The notes below the pieces were generated by a model, which had not been told where the DNA came from, did not search any database, and saw only the letters and a list, made by a program, of their open reading frames with translations. A stretch of 64,000 nt of DNA from contig NZ_AVCS01000024.1 of the NCBI RefSeq assembly GCF_000498495.1, forward strand, positions 24,818 to 88,817, given 5' to 3'. The stretch comes from Flavobacterium enshiense DK69 (lineage in GTDB: Bacteria; Bacteroidota; Bacteroidia; Flavobacteriales; Flavobacteriaceae). Below are positions 58,609 to 64,000 of this stretch, in pieces (the first letter of the stretch is position 1; the number at the start of each line of letters is the position of its first letter). The position numbers and the translations under genes were made by a program.

Positions 58609-59337
58609 TTATCCAAGTCGTTTAAATTCACTCAGAATAATTGCGGTAGCAGTGGCCACATTCAGACTTTCGGTTTGCTGAAGGTCACCAAAACGTGGTA
58701 TGGAAAGCCTATTACCGGTTAATTTCTCTATCGCCGGAGAAATTCCATTGGCTTCATTCCCCATGACAAGAATTCCTTCGCCTGGCAGTTTCGTTTTATA
58801 AATGGAATCCCCGTCCATATATGTTCCAAAAACCGGAAGTTTAGTTTCTGACAAAAACTTTTCAAGGCTTGCATAAACAACATTAACCCGCGTTATGGAC
58901 CCCATGGTCGCCTGAACCACTTTTGGGTTATAAATATCTGCGGTTTCCATCGAACACACTACTTGCTTCACACCAAACCAATCACATAAACGCACTATGG
59001 TTCCTAAATTCCCCGGATCACGGATATCATCGAGAGCCACCACTAAACCTTTCTCGGCAACAGGCAATTCTGCCGGGATTTTAAACAACGCCAAACAGAC
59101 ATTCGGAGTAGTTAACACCGATATTTTCTTTAATTCTGCTTCAGAAATTAACGAAAATTTATTTTTCGGAACGTTATGAAAATGCTCAGTCGTGCTAAAA
59201 AGATGCTCCAGCTCAAAATTGGAATTCAACAATTCCTGTATTACCTTTACTCCCTCAGCAAAAAACAACTGATGCTGTTTTCGGTATTTTTTTTGCTGTA
59301 AACTTGTTATTAGCTTTATTTGGTTTTTACTAAGCAT
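58609..59337 (-). CDS. TrmH/SpoU-family RNA methyltransferase
   Basis: SAM-dependent 2'-O-methyltransferase of 242 residues with a deep trefoil knot. Residues 1-90 form the substrate-binding domain. The SPOUT motifs follow: DDIRDPGNLGTIVRLC near residue 105 (motif 1, catalytic Arg region), LVMGNEANGIS (motif 2) and IPRFGDLQQTESLNVATATAIIL (motif 3, key part QTESLNVATA). The rRNA or tRNA target is unknown. Its 5' end overlaps the tamL promoter on the other strand. Confidence 0.92.
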   Translation of the reverse strand: MLSKNQIKLITSLQQKKYRKQHQLFFAEGVKVIQELLNSNFELEHLFSTTEHFHNVPKNKFSLISEAELKKISVLTTPNVCLALFKIPAELPVAEKGLVVALDDIRDPGNLGTIVRLCDWFGVKQVVCSMETADIYNPKVVQATMGSITRVNVVYASLEKFLSETKLPVFGTYMDGDSIYKTKLPGEGILVMGNEANGISPAIEKLTGNRLSIPRFGDLQQTESLNVATATAIILSEFKRLG

Positions 59338-59353
59338 AAAAAACGTATTTTTG
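59319..59353 (+). promoter_or_regulatory. Promoter of tamL inside the trmH-like 5' end
   Basis: TTTG (59319-59322), 23 bases, TATTTTTG (59346-59353). It places the start of transcription near 59360, downstream of the first possible TTG start at 59320, and so supports a later start. Confidence 0.55.
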
Positions 59354-59373
59354 ACCGACTTTTCGTTATTGAC

Positions 59374-61938
59374 TTGAAAAAGAATTTTCCAAAAATAGCA
59401 CTATTATTTGTATTAGGTGCAATTATATACTCCTGTTCCCTTGTTAAAAGGGTTCCGGAAGGCAAGTACCTTTTAACCAAAAGCAATGTGGTGGTTAATG
59501 ACAAAAAAACAAACGAAGAAATCATTGTCAACCAGCAACAGCAAAAACCCAACAGTTCTTTATTAGGATTAGGATTCCCGCTGCGTCTGCACATGTACAA
59601 TCTTGCTAAAAAAAATCCGGATTCTTCTTATCATGTCTGGCTGGAAAGAAAACCGAAACGTCATAAAACACTGGCTGCCATACTCTCTGAAAAACAGGTT
59701 GAGCGTCTTGGACAATCGTTCCTTGTTTCCGGCCTAAGCAACTTCCTTAAAAAAAGCGGGGAAGCCCCAGTGATTATTGACGAGAAAAAAGCACAGAAAA
59801 CCACTAATCGCTTTTTAAATTATTATAACAGCAAAGGCTATTTCAAAACAAAAGTCGATTATAAAATTGACACTTTAAAGAATAAACGCGGGCAAATAAA
59901 ATACAACATTGTAACAGGACAACCTTATAAAGTTGACAGTATTTCTACTGTGGTTGAAAGCCCTGACCTCGATTCTCTGTATCAAAAAATAAAAAGCTCA
60001 TCCCTGATCAAAACAGGAAAACAATATGACGCTAAAGATTTAGTAGACGAAAGAAAGCGAATTTCGACTTATTTCAGAGACAATGGCGCTTATAAATTTC
60101 AGGAAACAAACATCTCTTACAACGTAGACACCATTAAAACAGGCTACAAAGCCAATGTAGAAGTTGTTGTTGAAAACCAGACGATCAAAACCGGAGATTC
60201 GCTAATAAAAGTCCCTTTTAAACTATACAAAATAAGCGAAGTAAATGTGTATACTGATACCCATGTGGGTAAAGATAAATTAAAAGTAGCTGACAGTGTT
60301 ACCCATAAAGACATCAACCTATACAGTTCCGACAAATTGGCTTATCGCCCCAAAGCCATAACGGATGCGATATTCATAACCAAAGGAAGCGTATTCAGCG
60401 ACACGAAAAGAACATTGACATCCCGCTCGCTAAATAACCTGCGCATATTCAATTATCCTTCAATCGAATTTGTGGAAGACCCGAAAGATTCTACCGGAAC
60501 TTCACTGATAACCAACATTGTCCTGAGTCCGAGAAAAAAATACAGTTGGATTCCGGCCTTAGATTTCATGCATTCCAACATCCAGGATTTTGGAATCTCA
60601 GGTAATATGACGCTGACCTGGCGAAATCTTTTCAGAGGAGCCGAGATTTTGGACATCTCCACACGAGGAAGCATTGGTTCTTCAAAAGATATGGCCAATC
60701 CAAAAGGAGTATTTTTTAATATCTCCGAATATGGAGCCGATGTAAAACTAACCATCCCAAGGATTTTAGCGCCAATCAAAACCGAAAAAATAATCCCGAG
60801 GTCCATGTTCCCAACTACAGTGGCAACTGTTGGTTTTTCCCGACAAAGGAACATCGGTTTGGACAAAGAGAATTTCTCGGGAATTGCAACATACAACTGG
60901 TTTCCCAAGAAAACGAATTCGGCACGACTTGACCTGCTCAACATTCAGTTTGTAAGAAACCTTAACCCACAAAATTATTTTAACGTATATGAATCTTCCT
61001 ACGAAACGTTAAATGATTATGCACAAGCCTATAACACCAATCCGGACAACGTGGACCAAAACGGAGACCTTACGATTGAGGAAGGCGGAGCGGATAATTT
61101 CATCAATGATGTATTGACAGGACAAACTGTTTTAAGTCCGGAAGATGATGCATACAAAGACATCCGAAGCATCGATGAAAGACAAAACCGATTAACGGAG
61201 AACAACTTGATATTTGCCACCAATTTCACCTATACAAAATCGTCAAAAACCGATCTTTTGGACAATTCGTTCAGCATTTTCAAAACAAAAATTGAATCTG
61301 CAGGAGCCTTTTTGAATTTGGTATCCAATATCGGCACGGAGAAACTAGGCCCAAATGGCAAAAAGACCTTTTTGGATGTAGAGTTCTCACAATACGTAAA
61401 AACCGAATTCGATTTTATTAAACATTGGGACTTGGGAAGGCAAAAGGTTTATGCTATGAGGGGCTTCTTCGGGATTGCCATACCTTATGGAAATGCAGAC
61501 AACGTACCGTTTTCACGAAGTTATTATGGAGGGGGTTCGAATGATAACAGAGCCTGGGAATCATACGCCCTGGGTCCTGGTACCAGTGGTGGTATCAACG
61601 ACTTTAACGAAGCCAACATGAAACTGGCCTTCAGTGCCGAATACCGTTTTAATCTTTTCGGAAAATGTAATGCCGCTTTATTTGCCGATGCCGGAAACAT
61701 CTGGAATATATGGGACAACGTAGAAGATAAACGATACACCTTTAACGGATGGGAATCATTAAAAGACGTTGCTTTGGGTACCGGAATTGGAATACGTTAT
61801 GATTTCAACTTCTTCATTGCCCGATTGGATTTAGGATTTAAAACCTACAATCCGGCTAAAGAACAAAGCGAACGTTGGTTTAAAGACATGCGTTTTGATA
61901 AGTCGGTTGTAAATATTGGAATTAATTATCCGTTCTAA
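59374..61938 (+). CDS. tamL: TamL-type BamA/TamA-family outer membrane lipoprotein
   Basis: Omp85-superfamily protein with about 854 residues from the chosen TTG start at 59374 (reads MKKNFPKIALL). The signal ends in a lipobox IIYSC (Cys 22), then SLVKRVPEGKYLL, the hallmark of TamL. POTRA-like repeats occupy about residues 90-380 and a 16-strand barrel follows (SWIPALDFMHSN, RNLFRGAEILDISTRGS, ending GINYPF). Works with the inner membrane TamB in outer membrane assembly. A start at 59320 would lie upstream of the promoter and delay the signal peptide. Confidence 0.87.
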   Translation: MKKNFPKIALLFVLGAIIYSCSLVKRVPEGKYLLTKSNVVVNDKKTNEEIIVNQQQQKPNSSLLGLGFPLRLHMYNLAKKNPDSSYHVWLERKPKRHKTLAAILSEKQVERLGQSFLVSGLSNFLKKSGEAPVIIDEKKAQKTTNRFLNYYNSKGYFKTKVDYKIDTLKNKRGQIKYNIVTGQPYKVDSISTVVESPDLDSLYQKIKSSSLIKTGKQYDAKDLVDERKRISTYFRDNGAYKFQETNISYNVDTIKTGYKANVEVVVENQTIKTGDSLIKVPFKLYKISEVNVYTDTHVGKDKLKVADSVTHKDINLYSSDKLAYRPKAITDAIFITKGSVFSDTKRTLTSRSLNNLRIFNYPSIEFVEDPKDSTGTSLITNIVLSPRKKYSWIPALDFMHSNIQDFGISGNMTLTWRNLFRGAEILDISTRGSIGSSKDMANPKGVFFNISEYGADVKLTIPRILAPIKTEKIIPRSMFPTTVATVGFSRQRNIGLDKENFSGIATYNWFPKKTNSARLDLLNIQFVRNLNPQNYFNVYESSYETLNDYAQAYNTNPDNVDQNGDLTIEEGGADNFINDVLTGQTVLSPEDDAYKDIRSIDERQNRLTENNLIFATNFTYTKSSKTDLLDNSFSIFKTKIESAGAFLNLVSNIGTEKLGPNGKKTFLDVEFSQYVKTEFDFIKHWDLGRQKVYAMRGFFGIAIPYGNADNVPFSRSYYGGGSNDNRAWESYALGPGTSGGINDFNEANMKLAFSAEYRFNLFGKCNAALFADAGNIWNIWDNVEDKRYTFNGWESLKDVALGTGIGIRYDFNFFIARLDLGFKTYNPAKEQSERWFKDMRFDKSVVNIGINYPF

Positions 61939-61951
61939 GTATAGAAATTAT

Positions 61952-61959
61952 TATTTTTG
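61952..61959 (+). promoter_or_regulatory. Promoter of fbaA
   Basis: TATTTTTG, exact TAnnTTTG, 25 bases before ATG 61985. Confidence 0.55.
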
Positions 61960-61984
61960 TCACCTAAAATAAAATTACAACACA

Positions 61985-63052
61985 ATGGCTCACAATATTA
62001 AACCCGGAGTAGCTACCGGAGATCAGGTTCAGGAAATCTTTAATTATGCAAAGGAAAAAGGATTTGCTTTACCGGCTGTTAACGTAACCGGTTCCAGTAC
62101 TGTAAACGCTGTTATGGAAACAGCAGCGAAGCTAAACGCTCCTGTAATCATTCAGTTTTCTAATGGAGGATGTCTTTTCAATGCCGGAAAAGGCTTATCG
62201 AACGAAAATGAAAAAGCAGCTATTTTAGGTGGAATTGCAGGTGCTAAACACATTCATACATTAGCAGAGGCTTACGGAGCAACCGTAATCCTTCACACTG
62301 ACCATTGCGCAAAAAAATTATTACCATGGATTGACGGTTTATTGGATGCCAGTGAGAAACACTTCGCCGAAACCGGAAAACCTTTATACAGTTCACACAT
62401 GATTGACTTGTCTGAAGAGCCAATCACAGAAAACATCGAGCTTTGCAAAGAATACCTAAAACGCATGAGCAAAATGGGCATGACTTTGGAAATCGAATTA
62501 GGTATTACAGGAGGTGAAGAAGATGGAGTTGACAATACACATGTAGATAGCTCTAAATTATACACCCAACCCGAAGAAGTTGCTTATGCTTATGAGGAAT
62601 TGATGAAAATCAGTCCGCGTTTCACTATCGCAGCAGCTTTCGGAAACGTACACGGGGTATACAAACCGGGGAACGTGGTACTGACTCCGAAAATCCTGAA
62701 AAACTCTCAGGAATTTGTACAGCAAAAATTCAACACCGGAAATAACCCGGTTGATTTTGTATTCCACGGAGGCTCAGGCTCTTCTTTAGAAGAAATCAGA
62801 GAAGCAATCTCTTACGGAGTAATCAAAATGAACATCGATACCGATTTACAGTTTGCCTTCACAGAAGGAGTTCGCGACTATATCACTGATAAAATCGACT
62901 ATTTGAAAACACAAATCGGAAGCCCAGAAGGACCAGATTCTCCAAATAAAAAACACTACGACCCAAGAAAATGGATGCGTGATGGAGAAATGACATTCAA
63001 CAAACGATTAGAGCAGGCTTTCGCCGATTTAAATAACGTTAATACACTTTAA
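61985..63052 (+). CDS. fbaA: Class II fructose-bisphosphate aldolase
   Basis: Zn-dependent glycolytic/gluconeogenic aldolase of 355 residues (type A subclass). Zn ligands and active site: VILHTDHCAKKLLPW near residue 105 (catalytic Asp and His), MIDLSEEPI, LEIELGITGGEEDGVDN (Glu and loop), AAAFGNVHGVYKPGNV (His), FVFHGGSGSS (His) and NIDTDLQFA. accD follows after a 76-base spacer that contains AT-rich repeats. Confidence 0.97.
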   Translation: MAHNIKPGVATGDQVQEIFNYAKEKGFALPAVNVTGSSTVNAVMETAAKLNAPVIIQFSNGGCLFNAGKGLSNENEKAAILGGIAGAKHIHTLAEAYGATVILHTDHCAKKLLPWIDGLLDASEKHFAETGKPLYSSHMIDLSEEPITENIELCKEYLKRMSKMGMTLEIELGITGGEEDGVDNTHVDSSKLYTQPEEVAYAYEELMKISPRFTIAAAFGNVHGVYKPGNVVLTPKILKNSQEFVQQKFNTGNNPVDFVFHGGSGSSLEEIREAISYGVIKMNIDTDLQFAFTEGVRDYITDKIDYLKTQIGSPEGPDSPNKKHYDPRKWMRDGEMTFNKRLEQAFADLNNVNTL

Positions 63053-63057
63053 TTATG

Positions 63058-63127
63058 TTATATTTATGAATTACAAGTTCAGACTTGCAACTCATAACTT
63101 ATAACTTTAAACACATAACTTTAAAAT
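63058..63127. repeat. AT-rich repeat-like spacer between fbaA and accD
   Basis: Words such as AACTCATAACTTATAACTTT and ACACATAACTTT recur within the spacer and resemble, in reverse, the TATGAGTTATAAATTATGAG repeats between metH and metF at 10921. No gene or terminator is seen, so read-through into accD is likely. Confidence 0.4.
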
Positions 63128-63128
63128 T

Positions 63129-63983
63129 ATGGCTTGGTTTAAAAGAACAGAAAAAGGGATTCAAACCGCAACAGAAGATAAAAAAGACGTTCCTAAAGGA
63201 CTTTGGTACAAATCACCAACAGGGAAGATCGTAGATGCAGAAGAGTTAGCCAAAAATCTTTGGGTAAGCCCTGAAGATGGATTCCACGTTCGTATCGGAA
63301 GTAAAGAATATTTTGAAATCTTGTTTGACAACAACGAATTCAAAGAGCTGGACACCAACATGACTTCTAAAGACTCTTTAGGATTTATCGATTCAAAAAA
63401 ATACAGTGAGCGTTTGAAAGACGCTATGGACAAAACCAAACTGAAAGATGCTGTTCGTACAGGAGTTGGTAAATCAAAAGGAAAAGACCTTGTGGTTTGC
63501 TGTATGGATTTTGCTTTCATCGGAGGTTCTATGGGAGCTGTTGTGGGAGAAAAAATCGCCCGCGGAATTGATTACTCTATCAAAAATAAAATCCCGTTCC
63601 TTATGATTTCAAAATCTGGAGGAGCACGTATGATGGAAGCTGCTTACTCACTAATGCAGTTAGCAAAAACATCTGCAAAATTGGCTCAGTTAGCCGATGC
63701 CAAGATCCCATACATTTCATTATGTACCGATCCTACTACAGGAGGAACAACAGCATCTTATGCAATGTTAGGTGATATCAATATTGCTGAACCAGGCGCC
63801 TTAATCGGATTTGCGGGTCCACGTGTAGTAAAAGATACGACAGGAAAAGATTTACCGGAAGGTTTCCAAACATCTGAATTCGTATTGGAGCATGGTTTCC
63901 TTGATTTTATCACACCAAGAAAAGAACTGAAAGACAAGTTGAATTTGTACATCGACCTGATTCAAAATCAACCTATCCGATAA
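63129..63983 (+). CDS. accD: Acetyl-CoA carboxylase carboxyltransferase, beta subunit (zinc ribbon degenerate)
   Basis: Crotonase-fold subunit (284 residues) transferring carboxyl from carboxybiotin to acetyl-Co[12 protein letters not shown] and LWYKSPTGK near residue 26 mark the N-terminal region that in E. coli AccD is a four-Cys zinc ribbon; here all four Cys are replaced (SPTG and SPEDG). The catalytic core is intact: [49 protein letters not shown] and [14 protein letters not shown]. AccA is not in this window. Confidence 0.95.
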   Translation: MAWFKRTEKGIQTATEDKKDVPKGLWYKSPTGKIVDAEELAKNLWVSPEDGFHVRIGSKEYFEILFDNNEFKELDTNMTSKDSLGFIDSKKYSERLKDAMDKTKLKDAVRTGVGKSKGKDLVVCCMDFAFIGGSMGAVVGEKIARGIDYSIKNKIPFLMISKSGGARMMEAAYSLMQLAKTSAKLAQLADAKIPYISLCTDPTTGGTTASYAMLGDINIAEPGALIGFAGPRVVKDTTGKDLPEGFQTSEFVLEHGFLDFITPRKELKDKLNLYIDLIQNQPIR

Positions 63984-64000
63984 TTAATAAAAAATCCCGA

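Noticed and set aside
1..64000. tRNA, rRNA, insertion sequence, integrase, prophage or CRISPR features
   Set aside because: None was recognised by eye on either strand; a dedicated scan would be needed for a firm negative.

Overview
The window looks like a chromosomal segment of a Flavobacterium-like member of the Bacteroidota. Family-specific evidence: type IX secretion sorting domains (T9SS type A), PorT/SprT, the gliding ATPase GldA, a TamL-type BamA-family lipoprotein, GLPGLI and DUF5686 proteins, AT-rich spacers, and many promoters that fit the Bacteroidota pattern TAnnTTTG (about -7), sometimes with TTG/TTTG about 16-23 bases upstream. No rRNA, tRNA, insertion sequence, prophage or CRISPR array was seen.

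Layout. 1-2675 (minus): rsgA-dtd-mazG-like-aroA (aroA runs off the left edge). 2761-6880 (minus): an aromatic amino acid operon, pheA-aminotransferase-tyrA-DAHP synthase/chorismate mutase, preceded by a Phe/Tyr/Trp-rich leader peptide and a transcription attenuator. 6955-9828: gldA and two surface proteins. 9892-20032 (minus): methionine genes in two units, a SAM-I riboswitch-controlled split metH plus metF, and metX-thrA-metZ behind a Met-rich leader peptide attenuator. 20142-21717 (minus): an unusual operon with two leader-peptide/terminator modules in series (the second leader is Cys-rich), three tandem 58-61 residue peptides without internal sulfur amino acids, and an OsmC-family protein. 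22822-24283: metK behind a SAM-II riboswitch. 24286-28323: an outer membrane barrel plus GLPGLI protein. 28467-31966: deoxynucleoside kinase and four tandem paralogous lipoproteins. 32031-38451 (minus): an N-glycan degradation operon (GH20, glycosylasparaginase, CutC, GH2 beta-mannosidase). 38492-43667: a T9SS protein, membrane and soluble pyrophosphatases, and a DNA glycosylase. 43667-50860: DUF5686 protein, pdhB, two surface proteins. 50861-64000: housekeeping genes (etfBA, a bifunctional nuclease, thyA-folA, ubiE, porT, trmH-like, tamL, fbaA, accD).

How it fits together. The notable feature is control of amino acid synthesis at the RNA level. The aromatic and methionine leaders each combine a short ORF rich in the relevant amino acid, a Rho-independent terminator, and a stretch inside the leader ORF that is perfectly complementary (7-8 bases) to the 5' arm of that terminator. 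Within about 10 kb the methionine pathway is read out by three different devices: SAM-I (metH/metF), SAM-II (metK) and a Met leader peptide (metX-thrA-metZ). A paralogue of the Met leader with the same antiterminator bases controls the OsmC/small-peptide operon. That operon is the best candidate for an undescribed system: a sulfur-amino-acid-responsive unit producing peptides that cost almost no sulfur.
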